Origin: Hydrogenovibrio sp965140365
Lineage (GTDB): Bacteria > Pseudomonadota > Gammaproteobacteria > Thiomicrospirales > Thiomicrospiraceae
Assembly: GCA_965140365.1 (NCBI GenBank)
Contig: OZ223196.1
Length of the DNA stretch: 64,000 bases
Reading direction: 5' to 3' (one strand)
Below the pieces are notes generated by a model. The model was not told the DNA's origin. It ran no database searches and saw only the letters and a list, made by a program, of their open reading frames with translations. Positions 45,352 through 52,854 of the stretch are shown here, piece by piece. Positions within the stretch are counted from its first letter, which is position 1. Every line of letters begins with the position of its first letter. A program made the position numbers and the translations under genes.

Positions 45352-46908
45352 CTATGCTTTGTAAACCGGCAATTCCAATCGAAACTCCACGCCGTAAGGT
45401 TGGCCATCGACATCGTAGAGATTACTGGCTTCGACATTGCCTTTGTGAAAATCGGTAATCAGTTTAACAATGAACAAGCCTAAGCCTAGATGAGTCTGAT
45501 TGTCTGCATTGACTTCCCGAATCGACATCATGCCGTCGAAAATTTGTTTTTCATAGCCGTTTGGTAAAGCCGGACCGGAATTCTGCACCGAGATAATAAT
45601 GTCTTTATCGCTTTGATGAGCGCTGATTCGAATGGGTGCTTGATGGTCATTAAAGTCTTTGGCGTTACTGATGAGTTTATCCATCATCTGCTCAATCATA
45701 AAGCCATCCCCCAGCAGTAGGGTGTTGTGGTTCAGACGGTAATCGACTTCAATTTCGCTGGCATCGTTGGTTTCGCGAATACTGTCGAGATAATGTTGGA
45801 GCATTTCACCAATATCAAACGCTTCCGGTGTCTGCGAATGCAAACTGTCTTCAATACTGGAGGCCTCCGATAACGAAGCAATGATTTGCTTAAGCTGCTC
45901 TAAAGCATGTTTCGAATAATGAACCTGTTTGTGTTCCACATCCTTTTCCAACAGTGATAGCGACATCGATAAACGGTTTAGCGGGTTATGGATTTCATGG
46001 CGCAAAGTTCGGGGTAACTGTTTTAGATAGCGTTCATAAGATGATAGCTGGGTGAGCATTTCGTAAATATGGTGTCGCAGATCGGACAGTTCGTCGTGGT
46101 AACCGCGGATACGGGTATCCGGAAATGACAGTTGATTCACTTTGCCGTAGGTGTCAAAGGTATTGCTGACGTCCTTGTCCAAACGGACAATGCGGTTCGA
46201 AAGCGATGCGGTATAAAAAATCGCGCCGAAGATCACTAATAAAAACACCACGCCACCGATGCCGATTAAGCGGTAGAAATAGTTCAATGAATCCGATAAC
46301 AAACTGTCCATTGTCTGCTCTAGTACGGCGGCTCCGATGATTTTGTTCTGCAAACGCAACGGCGTGGCCGACATTAAAGAGATCGGTTGGTTATCGCGAT
46401 TCATTCGATATTGCTGAAAGGTTCGGCCATTGATGGCCTGGCGGATTAACGCGATTTCAGGGGTTTTACTCTGCGGATACGGATAGGGCAGAGTGTATGG
46501 AATAATGGTTGAAAACGTTTTGATTAAAAAGTGCCCCAATAAACTGAAGGGGTCACGGTTTTTTTGCGCATTTTCGTCGTAGTTGGGTAAGCGTCCCACC
46601 ACATAAGTGGCTTGGCCAAATTCGTTCACAATCCACAGTACGGATTTTTCGAGGTTTAAATGCGCCAATTGGCTGGTGGGGTTGCCGGCTTGTATTTGCA
46701 GCGCCCAAAGGTCGGTTCGGTTCTCCAAGATGTAGGAGAGGTTTACGACCGTCTGCTGTTGAATAATGGCTTGGTTTTTCAACAATAAACGGTGTAGATC
46801 CACCGCAAACTTATACGCCAAGAAAGGCAATATTGTTAATAATAACAATAAGATAAAAAACCTTGTTCGAATGGAGAGACGCAGTTGAAAAGGGGGCTTG
46901 TTTTGCAT
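45352..46908 (-). CDS. sensor histidine kinase, PdsS-like
   Basis: The 518-residue membrane kinase has TM helices near 16-32 and 222-248 around a periplasmic sensor domain of about 190 residues, then a HAMP-like region. The phospho-acceptor His304 lies in LRHEIHNPLNRL. The N-box is DKLISNAKDFN, the G1 box is degenerate (QNSGPALP), and G2 is GLGLFIVKLI. It lies downstream of a response regulator resembling the regulator of the proteobacterial dedicated sortase system, and the kinase may be of the PdsS type. No sortase or sortase substrate is in this window. A hairpin separates it from the regulator gene. The signal is unknown. Confidence 0.8.
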   Translation of the reverse strand: MQNKPPFQLRLSIRTRFFILLLLLTILPFLAYKFAVDLHRLLLKNQAIIQQQTVVNLSYILENRTDLWALQIQAGNPTSQLAHLNLEKSVLWIVNEFGQATYVVGRLPNYDENAQKNRDPFSLLGHFLIKTFSTIIPYTLPYPYPQSKTPEIALIRQAINGRTFQQYRMNRDNQPISLMSATPLRLQNKIIGAAVLEQTMDSLLSDSLNYFYRLIGIGGVVFLLVIFGAIFYTASLSNRIVRLDKDVSNTFDTYGKVNQLSFPDTRIRGYHDELSDLRHHIYEMLTQLSSYERYLKQLPRTLRHEIHNPLNRLSMSLSLLEKDVEHKQVHYSKHALEQLKQIIASLSEASSIEDSLHSQTPEAFDIGEMLQHYLDSIRETNDASEIEVDYRLNHNTLLLGDGFMIEQMMDKLISNAKDFNDHQAPIRISAHQSDKDIIISVQNSGPALPNGYEKQIFDGMMSIREVNADNQTHLGLGLFIVKLITDFHKGNVEASNLYDVDGQPYGVEFRLELPVYKA

Positions 46909-46932
46909 ATCAATCCGTCATCCGCTCTCTCC

Positions 46933-46956
46933 AAAACGGCCAGGCCTGGCTATTTT
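46933..46956. terminator. palindromic hairpin between regulator and kinase genes
   Basis: GCCAGGCCTGGC (46939-46950) is a perfect gapless palindrome. A-runs on the left and T-runs on the right extend it with one mismatch and one G-U pair. It starts within the regulator's stop codon and may attenuate kinase transcription. Confidence 0.6.
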
Positions 46957-47651
46957 TCATACCAGCTGTAGCCGCGCCCATATTCATTGTGAATCATATT
47001 GAATGTCGGGTCGATTTTTTTGAAGGCCGATCGAATACGACAAATATGGGTATTAATGGTATTACGCTCCACAACACCTTGCGTTGATTCCTGCAAGGTA
47101 TCGTAGGTGACCACGCCACGCTCTCCGGTCAAAGCGAACTGCTTCAGCATTTCAAATTCGGTGGCGGTTAAATCCAGCGCGTTGTCTTTCCAGTAAGCTT
47201 TAAACTCTTCATTGGCCAACCGTAAACCATCGATAATCGATTTTTCGGCCTTGTCCGGTGTCGGTGCCGTGCCGGTGATGCGTAAAAGGTTTTTGACCTT
47301 CGCCGTCAAAACACTCAAGCTGATTGGTTTGGGCAAATAGTCAATCGCGCCGAGGGCGTGGCCGGTGTAGATGTCGAACTCAGACTGGCGTTCCGACAAA
47401 AAGATCACCGGAATGGCCCGCTCATAAGATAACAGATGTTTGGCCAATTCAAAGCCGCCGTCAATCTCATTGCCGAGGATAATGTCGGAAATTACCAGGT
47501 CTGGCAGGGCTTCATCGAAACTAGCCTCGGCCGGTTTACGCTCGGTAAACGCTTTGACTTGAAAGCCTTGTTCAGTCAAAGCGGTTTCCAGGTTTTCTAA
47601 CTGAAGCGGATCGTCTTCAATAATGGTAATGGTGTAATCCGTGTTTAACAT
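46950..47651 (-). CDS. OmpR-type response regulator, PdsR-like
   Basis: The 233-residue regulator has a receiver domain with acidic pair EDD (12-14), phospho-acceptor Asp56 (DLVISDIILG) and the Lys of YLPKPIS. A winged-helix domain follows, ending in FNMIHNEYGRGYSWYEK. The segments ILGNEIDGGFELAKHL and the C-terminal end resemble the proteobacterial dedicated sortase response regulator. ATG 47651 with GGAG 10 bases upstream is chosen over an in-frame ATG at 47669. It is cotranscribed with the kinase on the minus strand. Confidence 0.85.
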   Translation of the reverse strand: MLNTDYTITIIEDDPLQLENLETALTEQGFQVKAFTERKPAEASFDEALPDLVISDIILGNEIDGGFELAKHLLSYERAIPVIFLSERQSEFDIYTGHALGAIDYLPKPISLSVLTAKVKNLLRITGTAPTPDKAEKSIIDGLRLANEEFKAYWKDNALDLTATEFEMLKQFALTGERGVVTYDTLQESTQGVVERNTINTHICRIRSAFKKIDPTFNMIHNEYGRGYSWYEK

Positions 47652-47707
47652 AGTTGTGTTTCTCCACAATACGGGTAAGGTGCCCTAATCACTTTATTCT
47701 ATGCTGG

Positions 47708-48643
47708 TCACGCAATGTATTGGAAGTCCAGTACCTGCATATTCATAATGATTCCAGCATCTTGAATCGGCAGCACAATGGCATCCTGATCGGAATGGTT
47801 GTGGTGCGAGTGCCACCAGCCCGGAGGGGTCACAAAAACCGAGCCTGGCGTCCACATCGCTTTGACCGGATTGACCAAGTTGCCGTCGGCATCGATTTCC
47901 TTGGCAATCATGGTGTAGGTATCCGGGCCGGCAGACACGCAATAATCCAACGCAATGGAATTATGACGGTGTGGTTTTTGGACGACACCGGCCGGAAGGG
48001 CATTGTACAAAGACCAGAGCGTATGGGTTAAGGTCATGGTTTGCGGGAAGTTCGGGTTGGCCAGCAAGACGCCGGTGCGGTTACGGCCTGCCGCTTCTTC
48101 ACGAATGGCTTCCAGTTCTTTGGTGAGACGCTCTTTGGTATACAAGACAGGCGAAAACCGTTTGGTTTGTGGCGCGACACCTAAATAGTTCAGTAACGGG
48201 CCATCGTGTACCCAGTAAAGCGCGCTGTCCTGCGTGGCGGTATGCAGTGCGTCCGGAACCGCAGGCAAGGTGAATAAATCGCCTTCTTTCCACTCAATGG
48301 TTCCTTCAGACATTTGCGTCTTGCCGGCACCGCGAATGACGAAAAACATTTGAGAAGTTGCTTGAGCTTGGGTTTTTAAGGTGTCATTCGGGTTGATCTT
48401 AATAAAGTTCGCCATCAAATTGGGGCTGGTGGCCGGATATTGAATGTCCAAACGTTTCGACAAGTCAAATGGGATGATGCGTGTATCGCCTTGTTCATGC
48501 AGACTGGAAGGGTAGTCCACCACATCAATTTTCGGCATGGGTGGGTTAACGGCCGACATATACTCTTTAAAATCGGCTTGCGCTTCCCATTGCTGTTGTG
48601 CGGCTTCTTGGCGTTGTTCAACGGCTTGCTTTGGTATGATCAT
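47708..48643 (-). CDS. bicupin protein, gentisate 1,2-dioxygenase-like
   Basis: The 311-residue protein has two cupin domains. The first (about 80-150) keeps the fold pattern (FFVIRGAGKTQ, GDLFTLPAVPDALH) but lacks the first metal-binding HxH. The second (about 220-300) has PHRHNS and FVTPPGWWHSHHN, suitable for binding a divalent metal. The arrangement resembles gentisate or hydroxynaphthoate ring-cleaving dioxygenases, but substrate residues cannot be verified by eye and no aromatic-degradation genes are adjacent. It lies between rpoN and the two-component pair on the same strand, with 80 bases to rpoN. Confidence 0.65.
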   Translation of the reverse strand: MIIPKQAVEQRQEAAQQQWEAQADFKEYMSAVNPPMPKIDVVDYPSSLHEQGDTRIIPFDLSKRLDIQYPATSPNLMANFIKINPNDTLKTQAQATSQMFFVIRGAGKTQMSEGTIEWKEGDLFTLPAVPDALHTATQDSALYWVHDGPLLNYLGVAPQTKRFSPVLYTKERLTKELEAIREEAAGRNRTGVLLANPNFPQTMTLTHTLWSLYNALPAGVVQKPHRHNSIALDYCVSAGPDTYTMIAKEIDADGNLVNPVKAMWTPGSVFVTPPGWWHSHHNHSDQDAIVLPIQDAGIIMNMQVLDFQYIA

Positions 48644-48723
48644 CGTTCAAAATTCCTGTCGATTTATTTTGATATTGAGCTATCGAAAAAGAAAGGGCGG
48701 TGCTACGACCAAGGCGGCACCGG

Positions 48724-50214
48724 CTATTTAAATTTATTGAGTTTTTTACGTTCGCTGGATGACGGAATGTTCAGCGCTTCACGATATTTGGCGATGGTTC
48801 GCCGTGCGACATTGATTTCTTTGTCTTCCAATAATGCCATCAGCTTATTATCGCTAAGCGGTTTATTGGGGTCTTCGTCATCAATCAACTGCTTGATGTG
48901 CGATTTGATGGCAATGGCGGATTGGTCTTCACTGCCGTATTGTGACACCCCGGTCGAGAAAAAGTATTTCAACTCAAAAGTCCCACGTGGGGTTTGCATG
49001 TACTTCTGGTTGGTGGCACGAGAAATGGTCGATTCATGCAGCTCCAGCGACTCCGCTACATCGCGCAACACCATCGGTTGCATGGCTTGCTCTCCTTCGT
49101 CAAAAAAGCGAGCCTGTTTTTCGACAATGTATTTTCCAACGCGAAGCAGGGTTTCACCGCGGCTTTGGATGCTTTTAATCAAACCTTTCGCTTCGGTCAG
49201 CTGTTCTTTAATTTGTTTGGCTTCCTGGCTGCTTGACCCCAGGTCTCCGGCCATGTTGATGTAAGCGGAGTTGATGGTTAAACGCGGGAACGCTTCCTGG
49301 TTCAGCTCCACCATAAACCCATCTTTGGTGCGATAAAGTCGTAAATCCGGAATAACGATTTCCCCCTGTGTAGAGGAATATTCGCGCCCGGGTCTTGGGC
49401 TGAGCGATTGAATAACTTGAATGACTTCCGCCAATTCGTCATCGTTTAGAAGGTAGATTTTTTTAATGCGTTTGTAATCGCGTACGCTGAGAAGATCGAA
49501 GTTTTCTTCGATAATTTTGATGGCGGTCACAACATAGGGGTTTTGATGTAAAGCCTTGAGTTGCAGTATCAGGCATTCCGATAAGTCTCGTGCGCCAACG
49601 CCAGTGGGTTCAAACTGCTGAATCACCTTCAGTACGGCTTCGATGTCCGGTAAGCCAATCAATAAATCGGGCTCTTTTGCTTGGATGTCGTCCAGAATTT
49701 CTTCCAAAGGCGTTTTTAGATAACCTTCGTCGTTAATGTCATCAATAATGTAAGAGGCAATCAGTTCCTGCGTTTCGGTCCATGAGTAGATGTCAGATTG
49801 CCAGTAAAGTTTTTCACTCAATGTCACTTCGGATGCGGTGTAGTTCTCCGGTGCGGTATAGTCGTCACTATCCGCTTTGATTGAGCTGGAAGCAGGGGAG
49901 ACATCCGTGTAGACCTCTTCCCATTCACAATCAATTTGCAAATCCTCGGATAAGGTATCGGATTCTTCGATATCAATTTCATTCTCACTGGCATCAGCCA
50001 CCTCAGTAGCTTCTTCCTCATCGGTAAATTCTTCAGCATCATCTTCCGGGCGGTCTTCGTCGAGTTCCAACATGAAATTGGTTTCGAGTGTGGTCGAAAT
50101 GGTTTGCTGAACTTCCAACGCGGAATATTGCAGAATCTTGATGGATTGTTGCAATTGCGGCGTCAGCTTCAGTTGTTGACCAATATTAATTTGTAAGCCC
50201 GGCATTAATGCCAT
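48724..50214 (-). CDS. rpoN: RNA polymerase sigma-54 factor
   Basis: Sigma-54 directs activator-dependent transcription at -24/-12 promoters. The 496 residues show the Gln-rich region I (QLKLTPQLQQSIKILQYS), an acidic region II (about 50-110), the core-binding and HTH parts, and the RpoN box ARRTIAKYRE near the C-terminus. The usual lptB-rpoN-hpf-ptsN context is missing: the next gene downstream is the bicupin and a divergent membrane gene lies upstream. Confidence 0.97.
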   Translation of the reverse strand: MALMPGLQINIGQQLKLTPQLQQSIKILQYSALEVQQTISTTLETNFMLELDEDRPEDDAEEFTDEEEATEVADASENEIDIEESDTLSEDLQIDCEWEEVYTDVSPASSSIKADSDDYTAPENYTASEVTLSEKLYWQSDIYSWTETQELIASYIIDDINDEGYLKTPLEEILDDIQAKEPDLLIGLPDIEAVLKVIQQFEPTGVGARDLSECLILQLKALHQNPYVVTAIKIIEENFDLLSVRDYKRIKKIYLLNDDELAEVIQVIQSLSPRPGREYSSTQGEIVIPDLRLYRTKDGFMVELNQEAFPRLTINSAYINMAGDLGSSSQEAKQIKEQLTEAKGLIKSIQSRGETLLRVGKYIVEKQARFFDEGEQAMQPMVLRDVAESLELHESTISRATNQKYMQTPRGTFELKYFFSTGVSQYGSEDQSAIAIKSHIKQLIDDEDPNKPLSDNKLMALLEDKEINVARRTIAKYREALNIPSSSERKKLNKFK

Positions 50215-50385
50215 AGAGAATCTCTCCTTTGTACCCGTAAATGATTAATGGTTGAGTATCTCAGTAATGTTTATATAATAATCGAAAATTCACTAAAACG
50301 GTATGCTCTTGGAGTAGAGTTTTAAAAAACATGCCAGTTTTTAAATTTCAATTCAATAATACAAAAAATGAGAGGAGCGACAGGG

Positions 50386-50838
50386 ATGTCTATCAAACAA
50401 CAAGCCCATGCGATCGTTGATGCACTGCCGGATGATGCCGATTGGAACGAACTGGTTAAAAGTCTGTATCGTAATCAAAAAATCACCTTGGGAATGACCG
50501 ATCTCGAGTTGTCGCAAAAAGATTTATCCGAAGCGGAAATTTCGACCATTATGGGGCGCTTGGAATCCTCCAGTTCACGTCCGGACGATATGCGTGACAC
50601 CCGTTCTTACAACCCGGGAAATGCCGCTACGCTTGGCATGGTCTCCGGGATTATCGCGGTTTTCTTTGCTTTTGTTTTCCCGCCAATTACTTGGTTGGCT
50701 GCGCCGATTGCCGTGGTGGCCGGTGCAATTGGCGTAAAACACCACCAGCCTAGAGCCTGGGTACCGATTTTAATGGCCATTGTCTCCATGGCACCGATGA
50801 TTATGGTTTTGAGTGAGCACGTCGATTACTTTAAATAG
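50386..50838 (+). CDS. small membrane protein with an addiction-module-like N-terminus and a DUF4190-like C-terminus
   Basis: The first 60 residues (ALPDDADWNELVKSLYRNQK, then LSEAEISTIMGRLES) recall the short antitoxin-like 'addiction module component' pattern. Residues about 80-145 form two hydrophobic hairpins with NPGNAATLGMVSGI, as in DUF4190 proteins. ATG 50386 with AGGAG 8 bases upstream is preferred to ATG 50368. It stands alone, diverging from rpoN and ending at a palindromic terminator. The function is unknown. Confidence 0.6.
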   Translation: MSIKQQAHAIVDALPDDADWNELVKSLYRNQKITLGMTDLELSQKDLSEAEISTIMGRLESSSSRPDDMRDTRSYNPGNAATLGMVSGIIAVFFAFVFPPITWLAAPIAVVAGAIGVKHHQPRAWVPILMAIVSMAPMIMVLSEHVDYFK

Positions 50839-50866
50839 TTTCTCGTTCAAAACAACCTCACCAAAG

Positions 50867-50888
50867 AAACGCCCAGGCCTGGGCGTTT
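50867..50888. terminator. gapless palindromic terminator
   Basis: Perfect inverted arms (half-site AAACGCCCAGG) meet without a loop and a T-run follows. It contains the CCAGGCCTGG element. Confidence 0.88.
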
Positions 50889-51016
50889 TTTGTATGTAAC
50901 ATTCAGAATTAGTCCTTTTATTTGAATAACTTATAACATAAACCTTTTGAAATTCTTTACAATGGTTCATGCTTAAAAAATAAGCATAAACACTAGCTTT
51001 TAAAAGGATTGTTATT

Positions 51017-51901
51017 ATGAAAAAAAGGAACTGGTTAGTACTGGTATTTTTATTACAATTTTCAACCTATTCACTAGCGGCATCCACATTTGAAACGTTC
51101 TTTTCGGATGTAATGGGTGACGCCACCCGAGTCAAGATTCCCACTAAAGAAATTTCGACTGTAAGAACCAATACAGAGCAGGTCGCTGTTGCAAGTAAAA
51201 CCCTTAATGAATTAGGCATTCAGCCAACCGGCGCTTTTTATTTTGAAGTGGATTCCCAGTATTGTGGCTTCGCCGGGATTGCCTGGGGAGATACGCTTGA
51301 ACAAATGGTGGATAATAAAATCATTCTTCACAGTGCCAATACCTCCGGCATGCTCGTAGATTTTGATAATAACCAAGTTACCATTCATAATTCACACGGC
51401 TACGATGGCACTTATCCAATCAGTCAATATGGTGATGCCAAAGATATTCGTTTTATTGCTGGGGACTGGAGAGCAAATGCGTGTGACCTTAAGTGGCGGT
51501 TTGATGCTGAAGAATGGGTGTTGGATACAAGCGCTTTACCAGGAGATGTTGGACCAATCACTGCGCCGGCAAAAAGTGCAAACACCATTATCTCGACAGA
51601 AGTTTTGCCGGATATGAATGGCAATGGTTATCCGGAATTGGCCGTTTTGATGATTGCAGGCTCCACAAGCAAACCTGTTGTTGTCATCAAAGACAGTCAC
51701 TCTAAAACTTTAATCAAACGAATTCCGTTCTTTAATGCCAACTGGACACCGAAAGATTTCACTTATCTCGACGACATTAATGGTAATGGTTATTTCGAAA
51801 TCTCCGTTTTGGCAATCCATAATGAGAATGGAAATGTCCGAAACCAAATCAAGGATTCCGAAACCAAAACGAAAATACACAACATCGTATTTCCAAAATA
51901 A
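51017..51901 (+). CDS. exported protein with FG-GAP-like calcium-binding repeats
   Basis: The 294-residue protein has a signal peptide (cleavage after SLA-A near residue 22). The C-terminal part has two repeats of about 50 residues with DMNGNGYPELAVL and DINGNGYFEISVL, a Ca2+-binding pattern found in FG-GAP/integrin-like propeller blades; only two blades are present, too few for a full propeller. The middle part (WGDTLEQM, WRANACDLKWRF) is not recognised. Its DNA is more AT-rich than neighbouring genes. It ends 62 bases before the dif-like site that borders the prophage, and its last 112 bases are overlapped antisense by the prophage regulator ORF. Confidence 0.6.
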   Translation: MKKRNWLVLVFLLQFSTYSLAASTFETFFSDVMGDATRVKIPTKEISTVRTNTEQVAVASKTLNELGIQPTGAFYFEVDSQYCGFAGIAWGDTLEQMVDNKIILHSANTSGMLVDFDNNQVTIHNSHGYDGTYPISQYGDAKDIRFIAGDWRANACDLKWRFDAEEWVLDTSALPGDVGPITAPAKSANTIISTEVLPDMNGNGYPELAVLMIAGSTSKPVVVIKDSHSKTLIKRIPFFNANWTPKDFTYLDDINGNGYFEISVLAIHNENGNVRNQIKDSETKTKIHNIVFPK

Positions 51902-52392
51902 AGCGGTATAAGCAGTATAAAAAGGAACCAGAGGTTTTTCTCTGGTTTTTTTTGATATATAAATGTTCGCATAATGTATAGAGGGTCGCTTACAGAAGTG
52001 ACGCTATTCGATACAGTCGACGCGGCGTAAGATTCGGAGGGTGCGAAAGTCAATGCGCCCGCCAACATCAGAGCGCCAAACCCAGCCGCGCCGCCCTTTG
52101 CGGCTTTAGCCCAAAACTTTTTCACTTCTTCATTTTTTGCGCGCTTTGCGCGTAATGCTCCAATGATTTGCATGGGGTCGACCTGCGCATAATAGGCAAT
52201 GGCAAAAATAATATCGTCGTCGTCGCACTCTCGTTCGCTTTTAAGATAAGAGTGAATTCCGGTGGTGCTGATACCTAAAACCTTTGCAAGTTTGTAATCC
52301 GTTGCCTTTGTGAATTTCCCGGATTTTTCAGAAAGTTGTTTCGTTACTTCGTTCCGAGCCATTTCTAAATATTTTGCTGTTATGTCGCCCAT
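51790..52392 (-). CDS. prophage HTH regulator (DUF3693-like) with membrane segment
   Basis: The 200-residue ORF has a Cro/CI-type helix-turn-helix (about 30-70: YKLAKVLGISTTGIHSYLKSE), then the ALRAKRAKNEEVKKFW segment typical of small phage regulators, and a hydrophobic stretch (103-117, GFGALMLAGALTFAP). Residues 134-143 are encoded by the dif-like site, and residues 144-200 by host-side DNA antisense to the FG-GAP gene and its terminator. It diverges from the early operon across a region with three palindromes, as expected for a repressor or lysogeny switch. In the circular phage form the C-terminus would differ. Confidence 0.7.
   Translation of the reverse strand: MGDITAKYLEMARNEVTKQLSEKSGKFTKATDYKLAKVLGISTTGIHSYLKSERECDDDDIIFAIAYYAQVDPMQIIGALRAKRAKNEEVKKFWAKAAKGGAAGFGALMLAGALTFAPSESYAASTVSNSVTSVSDPLYIMRTFIYQKKPEKNLWFLFILLIPLYFGNTMLCIFVLVSESLIWFRTFPFSLWIAKTEISK
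51926..51953. terminator. intrinsic terminator at the host side of the prophage border
   Basis: AACCAGAG (51926-51933) pairs with CTCTGGTT (51940-51947) around GTTTTT, followed by six more T residues. On the other strand CCTTTTTA follows, so it may act both ways. Confidence 0.85.
51964..51991 (+). other. dif-like XerCD attachment site (left prophage junction)
   Basis: TGTTCGCATAA (XerC arm, 51964-51974) and TGTATA (central, 51975-51980) match gammaproteobacterial dif; the Pseudomonas dif, as remembered, begins with the same TTCGCATAATGTATA. The XerD arm (51981-51991, GAGGGTCGCTT) does not match. This is what is expected at a hybrid site between host dif and a phage attachment sequence. Confidence 0.65.
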
Positions 52393-52459
52393 GGTTATTT
52401 CCTTAAAGTTAGGTGTTCTGAAAAAATTACTTCATGGTTGAAAGATAGTTTTTGTCTAT

Positions 52460-52480
52460 TCTCCGGTAATTTTCCGGTAA
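52460..52480 (-). promoter_or_regulatory. TTACCGGAAA-type repeat pair at the regulator promoter
   Basis: On the minus strand TTACCGGAAA occurs at 52471-52480 and TTACCGGAGA at 52460-52469, 11 bp apart (one helical turn). The same motif pair precedes the late operon. It probably binds a phage regulator. Confidence 0.55.
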
Positions 52481-52483
52481 ATC

Positions 52484-52506
52484 AATATTTCCCAGCCGAG
52501 AAATTT
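52484..52506. promoter_or_regulatory. operator O1
   Basis: AATATTTCCC followed by an imperfect complement ending GAGAAATTT. It is the weakest of three related palindromes in the intergenic region. Confidence 0.55.
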
Positions 52507-52510
52507 TTAC

Positions 52511-52540
52511 TTGACATATTTCCCGGTTAGGAAATATCAT
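52511..52540 (+). promoter_or_regulatory. rightward early promoter of the prophage
   Basis: TTGACA (52511-52516), an 18-base spacer and TATCAT (52535-52540). The spacer is filled by operator O2, so a protein bound there would block RNA polymerase. Confidence 0.65.
52516..52537. promoter_or_regulatory. operator O2 overlapping the early promoter
   Basis: ATATTTCCCGG followed by TTAGGAAATAT: an imperfect palindrome of the same family as O1 and O3, lying between the -35 and -10 boxes. Confidence 0.65.
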
Positions 52541-52547
52541 TCGATTT

Positions 52548-52571
52548 AATATTTCCCGGTCGGGAAATATT
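52548..52571. promoter_or_regulatory. operator O3 (perfect palindrome)
   Basis: AATATTTCCCG and its exact reverse complement are separated by GT. It lies just downstream of the early promoter. O2 and O3 are about 33 bp apart centre to centre. Confidence 0.7.
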
Positions 52572-52581
52572 CCTTAAAGTT

Positions 52582-52604
52582 ACCCCGGCGACGGTCGGGG
52601 GTTT
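52582..52604 (+). terminator. leader hairpin downstream of the early promoter
   Basis: ACCCCG (52582-52587) pairs with CGGGGGT (ending 52602), followed by a short T-run (TTTT). It may attenuate early transcription before the first gene. Confidence 0.5.
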
Positions 52605-52647
52605 TAAAACGGCTTTGGGAACACTTCTTTTTAACTTTGGGGGTCTT

Positions 52648-52854
52648 ATGGAATTCAGTATTGAAGAACTTTTATCCATGTTTTGGGCTTTGGAAAAACG
52701 GATAGATGAGCGTTTTGAGTTTTTTCAAGGTACTTTTCGTGCCGGGTTTTTTGGTGAAATTGAAATGAGTTTGGTTACGGAAGATATTTCAGCATTGCGA
52801 AAGGTGGAAGAAAGAATTAAAAACTACGGTGGGGTAGCGATTTATGAGAGTTGA
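52648..52854 (+). CDS. small early prophage protein, unknown function
   Basis: A 68-residue acidic protein rich in Glu and Phe (FSIEELLSMFWALEKRIDERFEFF), probably helical. ATG 52648 has GGGGG about 6 bases upstream; an in-frame ATG at 52615 is less likely because it lies too near the leader hairpin. It is the first gene after the early promoter. Confidence 0.55.
   Translation: MEFSIEELLSMFWALEKRIDERFEFFQGTFRAGFFGEIEMSLVTEDISALRKVEERIKNYGGVAIYES

Noticed and set aside
48440..49264. 274-residue frame opposite the bicupin and rpoN genes
   Set aside because: It spans the antisense of two clear genes; composition (Ser/Cys/Leu-rich) and lack of motifs mark it as a shadow.
51017..51901. FG-GAP protein as a phage gene
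   Set aside because: It lies outside the dif-like border, has its own terminator, and a Sec signal peptide and AT-rich DNA unlike the prophage genes. It is more likely a host accessory gene.
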